64,000 nucleotides of DNA from TMED8 sp038125725. GTDB lineage: Bacteria > Pseudomonadota > Alphaproteobacteria > Rhodospirillales > Casp-alpha2. The notes under the pieces were generated by a model. That model did not search any database. It was not told the DNA's origin and worked only from the letters and a program-made list of their open reading frames with translations. The position numbers were made by a program, and so were the translations under genes. Position 1 is the stretch's first letter; each line of letters starts with the position of its first letter. The stretch lies in assembly GCA_038125725.1 (NCBI GenBank), contig JAYPEK010000003.1, positions 62,001 to 126,000 on the forward strand. The letters are read 5' to 3'. Positions 24,292 to 33,037 of the stretch are shown in pieces.

Positions 24292-24381
24292 CGCTGTTGG
24301 TCCCTTGGCGTGGCTTTCAGTTGGCTGGGCAGGGTGGAACCCAATGCTGCTGAGCTCAATAGCAAAGTTCCGGGGGTGGCA

Positions 24382-24416
24382 AAGAAAAAGCCGCGCCGGG
24401 AGCGCCGGCGCGGCTT
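24382..24416 (-). terminator. Rho-independent terminator of the helix-hairpin-helix gene
   Basis: On the minus strand AGCCGCGCCGG and CCCGGCGCGGCT form a strong stem around CGCT, followed by TTTTC. It lies 30 bases after the stop of the gene at 24447-25826 and before the start of the CitE-like gene. Confidence 0.82.
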
Positions 24417-24446
24417 GGTCGTTTGTGTGGAAAGTGCAGGCGGCGG

Positions 24447-25826
24447 TTAGCTGCCGGCCTTCTCCGCGTCGCCGGCGGCCTGCGGGGCCGGTTGCGGAAC
24501 GTAGGCGTAGGGGTAGGGGGCGTAGCCGTAGGCCGGGTAGCCCGCTCCGTAGCCGCGATAGCTCTGGTTCATGGAAAAACCGAAGGAGCCGGCGACGTCG
24601 CCTTGGGTCCAACCGTTGCCATGGCCATAGGGACGATCCCAAACGGGCGCCGGCACCGGTGCCGGCACGACGGCCAGCGGCGTTTTGCGGGGCGCGGGCC
24701 TTCGGGGTTAGCGGTGCGTGCGGGAGGCGGGCCTGCCCGAGCGGGGAGCGGGGGTNNNNNNNNNNTGGTTCTTGTAAAAAGCGTTGGGGGGGGGGATGGC
24801 GGGTGGGGACCAAGGTTTGCATTTGAATTTGGGTCTAACCAACCGGGGCGCGGGCCGGGGGGCCGCCACGACGGCCAGCGGCGTTTCGCGCTGCGCTTCC
24901 ATACGGGCTTCCATGTCCTTGCGGAAGGCGTCCATGCCCTTGCGGCGAGCGTCCATGTCCTGGCGCAAGAACGCCATGTGTTTTTCGGCGGCTTCCTTGT
25001 GCATGGCCATCTGCTGCTCGGCCGCCTGCTTGTGGGCGGCCATCCGCTGTTCGGCAGCCGCCTTGTGGGCCGCCATCTGCTTTTCGGCGGCTTCCTTGCG
25101 GGCGGTCATGTCGGCGTCGTGGCGTTCACGCCAGGCTTGTTGTTGTTGGCGGGTCTGGTCGCGCAACTGGTCCATGTAACCGGTGAACTGGCGGCGCTGC
25201 GCTTCCATCGCCTTGGCGGCGGGGCTCTGCGGTTCCGGGCGCTGCATGGCGGCTGCAGCCATCGTGTCGCCGCCGGTGCCGGTTTCGGCCGCCGGCTTCG
25301 GCGCTTCGGCGGTTTCCGTCGCGGTGGCAAGCGCCGCCGGCGCGGTTTCGGTTTTCACCGTTTCGACGGCCATGCTCTCGGTCGAGGCGGCGGTGTCGGT
25401 GGCGGTCGCCGTCAGCTGGTGCAGCGGCAGGATCGGGCCCTTCAAGGTGTCGAGCAGGCCGTCGACGTCGGCCACTTCCGCGACGTCGTCCTTGTAGACG
25501 TAACCGATGCCGATGGCGACGGCGGCCACGGCGGCGGCCGCCGCCCAGGCGACCTTGCGACCGGAGGCTTTTTTCTTCGGCGCCGGCATCGGCGTCACCA
25601 CGGTGTCGGCCTTGGCTTCTTCGGCCGGGGCCTCGGCGGCGGGCGCCATGGCCTTGGCGTCGTCGATCAGTTTCTGCGCGCGCGCCGGGCCGAAGCCCTT
25701 GACCGCGCCGATGGCTTCCGGCGTCGACGCCGAGATGTCTTCGACCGTCTTGAAGCCGGCTTCGCTCAGCGCTTCGGCGGTCTTCCCGCCGATCCCCGGC
25801 AGGTCGGTAATCTTGGTCTCGCTCAT
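24447..25826 (-). CDS. Helix-hairpin-helix, membrane, coiled-coil protein with globule-like tail; interrupted by an assembly gap
   Basis: The N-terminus (residues 1-55) is a helix-hairpin-helix domain (ITDLPGIGGKTAEALSEAGF, VKGFGPARAQKLIDDAK). A membrane segment follows (about 88-108), then an Ala/Thr-rich linker, then a coiled coil of AAEKQMAAHK-type repeats up to ETPLAVV. The frame is then lost in the gap region, but the same 20 bases occur on both sides (24666-24685 and 24867-24886), offset by 201 bases, exactly 67 codons. Joining them in frame gives one 392-residue protein that goes on to PAPVPAPVWDRPYGHGNGW, FGFSMNQSYRGYGAGY and YGYAPYPYAYVP, a tail like the sulfur-globule-like proteins here. 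Its promoter lies at 25900-25927. Confidence 0.72.
24756..24765. other. Scaffold gap (N10) with corrupted flanks
   Basis: Ten N stand between two contig ends. The left end from about 24686 to 24755 and the right end from about 24766 to 24866 look like degraded copies of each other's neighbouring sequence with homopolymer errors (for example a run of ten G near 24785). The flanks share a 20-base identical segment, so the contigs really overlap and about 201 bases here are artificial. Confidence 0.85.
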
Positions 25827-25891
25827 GACAATAAAACCCTTCCTTGTTTCGCCGCACCTAGGCGCGGGGACAGCAAAATGTTTTTATTCAG

Positions 25892-25927
25892 TATTTGCGA
25901 AGATACAGAGATTCGCAAATATGTCAA
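25892..25927 (-). promoter_or_regulatory. Promoter and operator palindrome of the helix-hairpin-helix gene
   Basis: On the minus strand TTGACA (25927-25922) and TATCTT (25905-25900) are 16 bases apart. A perfect inverted repeat, TATTTGCGAA at 25892-25901 and TTCGCAAATA at 25912-25921 with a 10-base spacer, covers the -10 box and most of the spacer. A repressor is expected; its identity is unknown, and the palindrome differs from the ArsR operator at 23066. Confidence 0.65.
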
Positions 25928-25970
25928 TACCGGTTTTCGTTCTTTTCCTTTGAATACCGCTCGTTGCCGA

Positions 25971-27185
25971 TCAGTTGTCGCGAACCGCCAGTGCGCCGCC
26001 GTCCTGGATGTTGTCGGAGGGATGCAGCACGACTTTGTCACCGGCCTTCAGTCCCGACAGCACCTCCGCCTCGCGGCCGTTCTGGTGGCCGATGCGAAGC
26101 GGCGTCAGCCGCGCCGTGCCGGCGTCGTCCACATAGGCGGCCCAATCGTCGCTCATGCGGAACAGCGCCGACATGGGGGCCTTCAAGACCTTGTTTGCCC
26201 GCCATTCGACGATTTCCACCTCGACCCGGAAGCCGTGCCCGAGCGCTTTGGGCAGCGTTTCCGGGTCGGCGAAATCGATGATTACGTCGACGCGCTGCTC
26301 GTCGATCCCCAGCACCGACGTCTTGGTGTAGCCGAAGGGCTCGATTCGGCTGAGCCGCCCCTTGAGTGCGGGTCCGCCCCAATTCTTGATGGTCACCTCG
26401 GCACCTTCGCGCACCTTGGCGGCATCGGTGGTCAAGAGATCGACGACTACCTCAAGCCGACCTGGATTGCCGATCTTGATCAGCGGCGTCCCGGCGGCGA
26501 CGACGCCCTCGCTCTTGTGCAGGACGCGCAGCACGCGGCCGTCGGCGGGCGCCGTGACATCGACGCAGCACTCCCAGCCCACACCGTTGCCGCGTGACGT
26601 CAGCAGCCGGGCGCGCGCCGTTTCCAACTCGTGCTGGCGGACTTGTGCCTGGGCCTCGACGCTCCTGAGATGCGCCTGCTTGGTCGCCACCTCGAGCTTC
26701 GCCAAGTCCAGGTCGCGGGCCGAAATATTGCCGTTCTTGCTCAACTTTTCGGCACGGCCGAATTCGGAGCGCGTGAACGAGAGCTCCGCCTTGGCGCGGT
26801 CGACATCGGCCTTGGCCAAAGTTAGCGCGTCGTCGGCGGCCTGGGCGCTGGCCTCGGCCTCGGCGCGAGTGCGCCGGTCCAGGATGGTCGGGTCGGCGGG
26901 TTTGATGACCGCGAGCCGGGTCACGCCGGCGAGCACCTCGTCGCCGGCCTCGGCGTCGATGCGCATCAGCCGGCCGGCCACGGGTGCCGAAATGACGTAC
27001 ATGTCCTTGACCCTTGTGCGGCCCTCGCTCTCGACGTTGACGGTCATGCCACCGACCTCGATAGTGGCCACATCGACTGCCACCGGCTGAGGCATGAACG
27101 ACCAGCCGACGGCGGCCGCGAGGCCCAGCGCCAACACGCCCCAAAACAAGGTCCGGCCGGAAACTCGTGATCGTTCTATGGTCAT
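25971..27185 (-). CDS. HlyD/MacA-like periplasmic adaptor of an ABC exporter
   Basis: A 404-residue membrane fusion protein with an N-terminal anchor (about residues 12-30). It has the first lipoyl half (EGRTRVKDMYVISAPVAGRL), a hairpin of coiled coils (about 100-200), the second half (VDVTAPADGRVLRVLHKSEGVV) and the beta-barrel. Two adjacent cysteines occur at ECCVDV. I place the start at the ATG at 27185, where the anchor begins; the open frame continues upstream into the preceding gene. It is third in an operon after an ATPase and an FtsX-type permease, forming a DevBCA/MacAB-like exporter that moves a substrate across the envelope. Confidence 0.84.
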   Translation of the reverse strand: MTIERSRVSGRTLFWGVLALGLAAAVGWSFMPQPVAVDVATIEVGGMTVNVESEGRTRVKDMYVISAPVAGRLMRIDAEAGDEVLAGVTRLAVIKPADPTILDRRTRAEAEASAQAADDALTLAKADVDRAKAELSFTRSEFGRAEKLSKNGNISARDLDLAKLEVATKQAHLRSVEAQAQVRQHELETARARLLTSRGNGVGWECCVDVTAPADGRVLRVLHKSEGVVAAGTPLIKIGNPGRLEVVVDLLTTDAAKVREGAEVTIKNWGGPALKGRLSRIEPFGYTKTSVLGIDEQRVDVIIDFADPETLPKALGHGFRVEVEIVEWRANKVLKAPMSALFRMSDDWAAYVDDAGTARLTPLRIGHQNGREAEVLSGLKAGDKVVLHPSDNIQDGGALAVRDN

Positions 27186-27202
27186 GATTACAGTATCCCA
27201 GA

Positions 27203-29569
27203 TTATTCGCGGGTTTTCAGCGCTTTCACCATATCGAGCCGGCCCAGCCGGCGCGCCACCGCCAGGCCCGACAAGGCCGCCGACGTGAGCACCGTCGCCA
27301 CGGCCCAACCGTAGGTGCGCGGGCTGACCACCAGCGGCACCCGGTAGAGGTCGGTATCGAGCGACACCGTCCAGGCCCAGGCGAGCCCGTAACCGAGCAA
27401 ACAGCCGAGCGGTAGCGCCACCAGGGTGACGATCGCCATTTCACCCAGAAGGATGTAGGCGACCTCGCCCTTGGTGAAGCCGAGCACCCGCATGGAGGCC
27501 AGTTCGCGAGCGCGTTCGGAGAGCGAAATGCGCGCCGCGTTGTAGAGCACGCCCAAGGCGATGATCGCGGCGAAGCCGATATTGAAGAAGATGGTGATGA
27601 ACAGGTTTTCCTGCATGGTGTCGCGGAAACTCTTCAGCGTCGCCGACTTGACCGCCACGCCGGCGACGGCGGGCGTATCCTTCAGGCGGCGGAAGAAGGC
27701 TTCGGACCGGGCGGCATCCAGGTGCACGCGGGCGCCGCTCATCCAGCCCTGTTCCCGCATCAATCGGCCAAGGTGGCGAAAATCCATGAACGCCGGGCTG
27801 CCGAGCAGCGTTTCGGAAATCTGCACCACCGGCAGTTCCAGCACTGGGCGTCGGCCCTCCGTCACCCGCGCGATCACCACGTCGCCGATCCCGGCCCCAA
27901 GCTTTTCGGCCAATTTGCTCGACAATACCAAGCCGGTGTCCGGTACCGAGACAGGCTGGAAGTCGGAATCGAGAACCGCGTTAAGTCTGGAACCCGGGAT
28001 GAGGCCGCTTATGCCCTCGCGCTCCTCGCGGCCCTGGAAGGTGAGTCGGGCGGCGACGGACCGGAACGGCTCCGCCGCCAGCACGCCCGGCATGGCGCGG
28101 ACCGCATCCAGCGCGGCGGGGCCCTTTGCGTCGGTGAAGGTGACGGTGACGTCCTGACGTTCGGCGCGATGGAAACTGATGTCGATCAGGGTCTCCATGG
28201 CGTCGATGAAGAACATGGACCCGATCAGTACCGCCACGGCGGCGGCGTTGCCGAGAACCGTCAGCCCGGTGCGTGCCGGCCAGCGCACAAGATGGCGCGC
28301 GATCATGCGGCTGGGCTGGCTCAAGCGCCGGAACCAACCTTCCAGACGTGAGCGCGCATAGCGGGTCGGCGGCGGCGGCGCCATGGCGGTGGCGGGCGCC
28401 AACAGTGCGGCGCGCCTGACCGCGCCAATGGTCCCCATGAGCGCCGCCGCCAGCCCGACACCGCCGGAGATCAGGAACACCGAGCCGGTGAAATGAAAGT
28501 AGAGGAACGGAAAGCGGAAGAACTCCTGATAGAGCATGGCCAGGCCGCGGCCCAGCCAGATACCGCCCGCAAAGCCGAGCAAGGTGCCGCCGAGCGCGAT
28601 GATCGCTACCAGTTTCAGGTAATGCGCGGCCACGTCCCAGGTAGTATAGCCGAAGGCCTTCAACAGCCCGATCTCTTCACGCTGGGTGTCGATCCAGCGG
28701 GTCAACACCACGTTCAGCAGGAACGCCGCCACCGCCAGGAAGATCGGCGGAACGATGTTGGCCATGTTGCGGAGTTGATTGATCTCGCCCGAGACGTACC
28801 AGTCGGACACCTGGTGTTCGCGCTCATAGGCGCCGGTGCCGCCGTAGGGCTCGAGGATCCGGTCGATGGCGTCGATGACCGCTGCCGGGTCGGTGCCGGG
28901 ATCGACCGAGGCGACGACATCGTTGAAGGCGGCTTTCATGTCGAAGGCGGCCTCCAGGGCGGCGCGGCTCATCCACAGGATACCGTAGCGGCGGTTGTCG
29001 GGGATCATGGCGCCCGGCTGGATGGCGTAGATGAACTCCGCCGACAGCACCAGGCCGACCACCCGGAGCGCGCGCTTGCGCCCGTTAAGGACGGCGGTGA
29101 CGGTGTCACCGGCCTTCCAGTCGAGTTCATGCGCCTCCGCAAAAGCGTCACTGACCAAAACCTCGTCGTTGCGGCCGGGTGCCGGCCAGCGACCCTCGGC
29201 GAGGTGCAGCCGGTTGAGCCTCGGCTGGCCGCCAACCGGGTAGGAGAGCACATGGCCCTGTACCGGTTCCGCCAGTGCCGGCATGTCGAGGGTGACCAGC
29301 TTCTTGATCCGGGTTTCGGCGAAGCGGAGCCCGGGTACCGCTTCCAGCCGCCGGGCCAGCGTATTGGGCGCGCGTTTCAGGGGCGCGAAGATCTCCGCGA
29401 AGCCGTAGCGGTCGTAATAGGCGGCGCGGGTGTCGATCAGCGAGCGCAGCATGCCCTCGCTCATCACGTACATGGCGATTCCCGCCGCCAGCACCAGCGC
29501 GATGGCCAGCGCCTGCGCCCACATGGAGCGGAGGTCGCGCAGCATCTTGCGGTCGAGCGCGCTCAGCAT
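27203..29569 (-). CDS. ABC exporter permease of the FtsX/MacB fold (duplicated)
   Basis: A 788-residue permease with two FtsX-type units: a first segment near residues 17-37, a large extracytoplasmic domain (about 45-255), three segments (about 270-390), then a second first-segment near 430-455, a second domain (460-660) and three more segments (665-770). VVLTRWIDTQREEIGLLKAFGY and SLSERARELASMRVLGFTKGEV are the conserved coupling regions before the membrane segments. This eight-plus-segment design is that of LolE-like or DevC-like 'putative ABC transport' permeases. Start 4 bases after the ATPase gene. Confidence 0.85.
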   Translation of the reverse strand: MLSALDRKMLRDLRSMWAQALAIALVLAAGIAMYVMSEGMLRSLIDTRAAYYDRYGFAEIFAPLKRAPNTLARRLEAVPGLRFAETRIKKLVTLDMPALAEPVQGHVLSYPVGGQPRLNRLHLAEGRWPAPGRNDEVLVSDAFAEAHELDWKAGDTVTAVLNGRKRALRVVGLVLSAEFIYAIQPGAMIPDNRRYGILWMSRAALEAAFDMKAAFNDVVASVDPGTDPAAVIDAIDRILEPYGGTGAYEREHQVSDWYVSGEINQLRNMANIVPPIFLAVAAFLLNVVLTRWIDTQREEIGLLKAFGYTTWDVAAHYLKLVAIIALGGTLLGFAGGIWLGRGLAMLYQEFFRFPFLYFHFTGSVFLISGGVGLAAALMGTIGAVRRAALLAPATAMAPPPPTRYARSRLEGWFRRLSQPSRMIARHLVRWPARTGLTVLGNAAAVAVLIGSMFFIDAMETLIDISFHRAERQDVTVTFTDAKGPAALDAVRAMPGVLAAEPFRSVAARLTFQGREEREGISGLIPGSRLNAVLDSDFQPVSVPDTGLVLSSKLAEKLGAGIGDVVIARVTEGRRPVLELPVVQISETLLGSPAFMDFRHLGRLMREQGWMSGARVHLDAARSEAFFRRLKDTPAVAGVAVKSATLKSFRDTMQENLFITIFFNIGFAAIIALGVLYNAARISLSERARELASMRVLGFTKGEVAYILLGEMAIVTLVALPLGCLLGYGLAWAWTVSLDTDLYRVPLVVSPRTYGWAVATVLTSAALSGLAVARRLGRLDMVKALKTRE

Positions 29570-29573
29570 GGCG

Positions 29574-30287
29574 TCACCACGAAATTTCCGCAGGCGGCTT
29601 GCGCAGGGTGACGGTTCGCACGTCCTGGATGCGCCCGTCGCCGATGATAATCACCCGGTCGGCCATGTCGGCGATGGCGGCGTTATGGGTGATGACCGCC
29701 GTGGTGGTGCCGAGTTCGCGGTTGGTGCGGTCGATGGCGTCGAGGACCAAAGTGCCGGTTTTGGAATCGAGCGCGCCGGTGGGCTCGTCGCACATCAGGA
29801 TGTCGGGGCGTTTGGCGATGGCGCGGGCAATGGCGACGCGCTGCTGCTCGCCGCCGGAAAGCTCGGCCGGGAAGTGGTGCTTGCGCGCATCCAGCCCGAC
29901 CAGGTCGAGGGCGTCGCCGGCGGCCATCGGCTGGGCGGCGATCTCGGTCACCAGCTCGACGTTCTCCGCCGCGGTCAGGCTGGCGACCAGGTTGTAGAAC
30001 TGGAACACGAAACCGACGTGATCGCGTCTGTACGCCGTCAGTCCGGCATCGTCCATGGCGGCCAGGTCGCGGCCCTGGAACATGACCGAGCCCTGGCTCG
30101 GCCGGTCGAGGCCGCCGAGAATATTGAGGAGCGTCGACTTGCCGCTGCCGCTGGGTCCCAACAGCACCACCAGTTCGCCGGCGAAAAGCTCGATATCGAC
30201 ACCGCCCAGCGCCGTGACCGTCACGTCGCCGGTCGCGTAGGTCTTGGTCAAGCCGCGGGCCTGCAGGGTCGGTGTTCGGTCAGCCAC
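29574..30287 (-). CDS. ABC exporter ATPase (LolD/MacB type)
   Basis: A 237-residue ATP-binding subunit. Walker A GPSGSGKST (about residues 44-52), Q-loop FVFQFYNLVASLT, signature LSGGEQQRVAIARA and Walker B ILMCDEPTGALD are intact. The sequence fits the group that drives FtsX-like permeases in lipoprotein sorting or macrolide/peptide export. It is the first gene of an ATPase-permease-adaptor operon on the minus strand, with 4 bases to the next gene. Confidence 0.92.
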   Translation of the reverse strand: MADRTPTLQARGLTKTYATGDVTVTALGGVDIELFAGELVVLLGPSGSGKSTLLNILGGLDRPSQGSVMFQGRDLAAMDDAGLTAYRRDHVGFVFQFYNLVASLTAAENVELVTEIAAQPMAAGDALDLVGLDARKHHFPAELSGGEQQRVAIARAIAKRPDILMCDEPTGALDSKTGTLVLDAIDRTNRELGTTTAVITHNAAIADMADRVIIIGDGRIQDVRTVTLRKPPAEISW

Positions 30288-30380
30288 GCCGGTGTCTCGG
30301 GGTTGCAGAAAAGTCGCGCTACCGATGATAGCAGGGTGTGGCCCTGCACCCCACCCCTAAGGGCTTGTGGGGAAGCGCGC

Positions 30381-32570
30381 CTAGCTGGCGCCGCGAAGCT
30401 CGTGCGCTTCCAGCATCTTCCACATGACGATCGGCACATCGACGATGCGGTCGCCCGGGATCTCGTAGATGCGGCAGGGCTCCAGTGTTTTGTAGCCGAA
30501 TACGCCAGGGATGCCGAACAGCACCTGTTCCTCGCCGAAGAAGTTGCGCTCGCAGACGGTGCCGATGGACTCGTCGTCGCGGAACTGCTCCACCTTGCCG
30601 CTGTCGACCACGAACATGGCGTTCGGCGGCAGGTTCTCCAGGTTCTCTCCGGCGTCGAATTCGTGCAGCACCATGGCATCGGAAATGCGGTTTTGGATCG
30701 GCGGCGAGACGGACTCACCGAACAGCCAGGTCTGCTCCAGGATTTCCCGGTTCTTGGCGCGCTGGTCGATTACGTGTCCGAGGCCATTGCGTCTGATGAC
30801 CTCGCGGTAGGCCGGCATGGTGATGCGGAGCGCGCGGACGAAGTTGACGGTGCGGTAAGCGGACGGCGACGGTAGGTCGTGGATGCCGTTGTACTCGCCG
30901 ACCAGGCCGCCGGCGGAGATGACGTTATAGACGTCGTCTTCGGAGCGGATTTTCTCGACCGTGCCGGTGACAACCAGGAACACCTCGTCCGGGACCTGTC
31001 CTTTGCGGAGGATGATCTCGCCCGGCATGAACTCGATGATCGGATTGTTCAGGAGCGTCCGCAGGTAGTGGCGGTCCATGTCCGGGAAATAGTTGTGCAG
31101 GAAGCCGAAGGCGAAGCGGCGCAGGTTGCCGGACGTGTCCGCGACCAGGGAATCGACGACGCCGAAGGGCGCGCTGGAACCGATTTCCTTTTGCTTGTTC
31201 GTGAGCGCTTCGGAGCGGTGCGCCAGCACGATCTTGGAAGACTGGTCGGTCTTGAAGTCCTCGACCTCGCCATGGATCATGCCACCGCCGATGTCGATCT
31301 TCTTCAGGTCCACCGGCGTCAGGTAGCTGCTCTTGGCTCTTTCCACGTCGGCCTTGGTCATGCCGGGCGCGCTGTCGTCCTCGGTGACCATGCTGTCCAT
31401 CACCTTGAACGACGCGATGTCCGCCAGGTGCGCATAGGTCAGGTAGCGGCTCTCCCAGAAAGCGCGGAAGATGAAGGCAGACGTCTCCACCGGATGCGGC
31501 GACAGGATCGGCAGCACTTCCAGCCCGCCGATGTCGTTCCAGGTGTCGAATTCCAGGTCGTGGACGTCGAAGTAATGCGCGATCTGCCCTTCGTCGATGG
31601 ACAAGAGCGCCGAAAGCTTCCGGAACACCGACGTGCGCACCAAGGGCGTGGCGTAGTATTTGATCCGCCGGTCGGTGCGCAGCAGGCTGGTGATGCCGGC
31701 GAAGTGGTCGTCGTGGCAGTGGGTATGGAAGATGCCCTCGATCTCGTTGACGCCGATACCGAGCGCCGTGAGGCTGTAGGCGATGTTCGGTCCGGCATCG
31801 ATGAGGAAGATCTTGCCCTGGTAGATCAGGATCGAGGCCATGCAGGGGCGATTGATGTCCCAGCCGTCGCCCTGGCCCGAATGCACCACCGAGAAATAGT
31901 CGCGCGACACGCTCTGGAAGCCCAGCGGATAGGCCGAGCGGTCGTTGCGGCCGCGCTTGATGGTGAGGTCGATGGTGATCGTTTCGCCGCCGTAGGAAAG
32001 GGTGAAGACGTTGCAGCGCTGGCGCTCGATGGTGACGCCGTTGCGGATTTCCAATGGGCCCGTGCCGACGACCCGGTGGTCGAGCAGCTCCTCGGTGGGC
32101 AGGATGCGGCCGAAGGCGAACTTCAGCTTCATGCGCATGATCATCTCGGCGCGTTCGCGGGTCTCGCCGGCGGCGACGATCTCGTCGACCGAGGTCAGGC
32201 CGTAGTTGCCCCGGTAGATGTACTGCATCTGCGCTTCGATCTGGTCCTCGGCGCCGATCAGCATCGGCTTGACGCCGGTGTTGTTCGGATGGCCCGGCAC
32301 CAGCATGCCCTGCAGGTAGAGCATCTGCAGCACCGGGAACTCGGCCAGGTTACAGAACTTGCCGTTCTGCAGGGCCACGTCGGAAAGCAGGATGGCGTTG
32401 GGGCCGGTCTGGTAGGTGACACCGTCCTTCTGCGTCGGCACGATCAGACGCAGGCGCATCAGGTGCTTGGTCGCGTCCTCAGGACAGCCGCAGAGCAGGA
32501 ACAGCTCCGCTTCCGGAACTTCGACCCAGTAGACCCCCTTGATGACTTCCGTCTTTTTAATCTTGCCCAT
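30381..32570 (-). CDS. Metallo-beta-lactamase-fold protein fused to two cyclic-nucleotide-binding domains
   Basis: A 729-residue cytoplasmic protein. Residues 1-230 are of unclear nature (KGVYWVEVPEAELFLLCGCPED). Residues about 235-480 are a metallo-beta-lactamase fold with the metal motif HTHCHDDH (282-289) and LIDAGPN just before. Two domains of cyclic-nucleotide-binding type follow, about 505-615 (FMPGEIILRKGQVPDEVFLVVTG) and 620-729 (LHEFDAGENLENLPPNAMFVVDSG). It could hydrolyse a phosphodiester or thioester under control of cAMP or c-di-GMP, but that is inference. The ATG at 32570 begins MGKIKKTEV; the frame upstream is non-coding in character. Confidence 0.78.
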   Translation of the reverse strand: MGKIKKTEVIKGVYWVEVPEAELFLLCGCPEDATKHLMRLRLIVPTQKDGVTYQTGPNAILLSDVALQNGKFCNLAEFPVLQMLYLQGMLVPGHPNNTGVKPMLIGAEDQIEAQMQYIYRGNYGLTSVDEIVAAGETRERAEMIMRMKLKFAFGRILPTEELLDHRVVGTGPLEIRNGVTIERQRCNVFTLSYGGETITIDLTIKRGRNDRSAYPLGFQSVSRDYFSVVHSGQGDGWDINRPCMASILIYQGKIFLIDAGPNIAYSLTALGIGVNEIEGIFHTHCHDDHFAGITSLLRTDRRIKYYATPLVRTSVFRKLSALLSIDEGQIAHYFDVHDLEFDTWNDIGGLEVLPILSPHPVETSAFIFRAFWESRYLTYAHLADIASFKVMDSMVTEDDSAPGMTKADVERAKSSYLTPVDLKKIDIGGGMIHGEVEDFKTDQSSKIVLAHRSEALTNKQKEIGSSAPFGVVDSLVADTSGNLRRFAFGFLHNYFPDMDRHYLRTLLNNPIIEFMPGEIILRKGQVPDEVFLVVTGTVEKIRSEDDVYNVISAGGLVGEYNGIHDLPSPSAYRTVNFVRALRITMPAYREVIRRNGLGHVIDQRAKNREILEQTWLFGESVSPPIQNRISDAMVLHEFDAGENLENLPPNAMFVVDSGKVEQFRDDESIGTVCERNFFGEEQVLFGIPGVFGYKTLEPCRIYEIPGDRIVDVPIVMWKMLEAHELRGAS

Positions 32571-33037
32571 GCGGACAGTTTCCCCGGTTCGCGTTCGCCG
32601 GGTCCAAGCCATGGTAGCGGCTCGGGCGACGAGGCGAAGATTTCGTATGAGGCACCCCGTCACAGTATTCAAGCAAGGGCCTTACGGTATCCTGACACCC
32701 ATTGCTAGGTGTTCCGTCTCCGGGAATCAAGCATAGCCTTCACCCCGCCCGCGGCGCGTGCCGGGCCGGCCGCCGCGGCCGGTCCGCCGCTGTTGCCGCT
32801 ATGCGCCGGGAGTGTGCGGTTTCCGGCAGGGAAAACGGCGCGCAAAGGAAAATAAAGATATTAATAGATAAATATTGACAAAATTCCTATTTCTCTGTAG
32901 AAAGGGATTCGCAGGCGGCCATTTTGTGTCCGGCATCCAGGGCCCCGGCCCATCTTCCGGAATTTCCCGAGCGGGATCAGGCGCCTCCTCATCGACGTTC
33001 ACCGTGAATTCATAACCGGAACCTCAGGAGCAGGCGC
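32571..33037. other. Gene-free region with divergent promoters
   Basis: A 467-base stretch without a convincing gene. Its left part is GC-rich with dense CCGGCC and CCGCGG motifs (32740-32790), which could form hairpins; its right part (32845-32895) is AT-rich and contains the promoter of the peptidoglycan-binding protein gene. Confidence 0.6.
32875..32903 (+). promoter_or_regulatory. Promoter of the peptidoglycan-binding protein gene
   Basis: A perfect TTGACA (32875-32880) and TAGAAA (32898-32903) are 17 bases apart. The message would have a leader of about 125 bases before the ATG at 33038. Confidence 0.5.

Noticed and set aside
24423..26597. Open frame of 724 codons on the plus strand through the N gap
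   Set aside because: It crosses the false sequence around the gap and is antisense to the helix-hairpin-helix and adaptor genes.
30879..32708. Open frame of 609 codons on the plus strand
   Set aside because: Antisense shadow of the metallo-beta-lactamase/cNMP gene; low-complexity Val/Asp/Arg-rich text without motifs.
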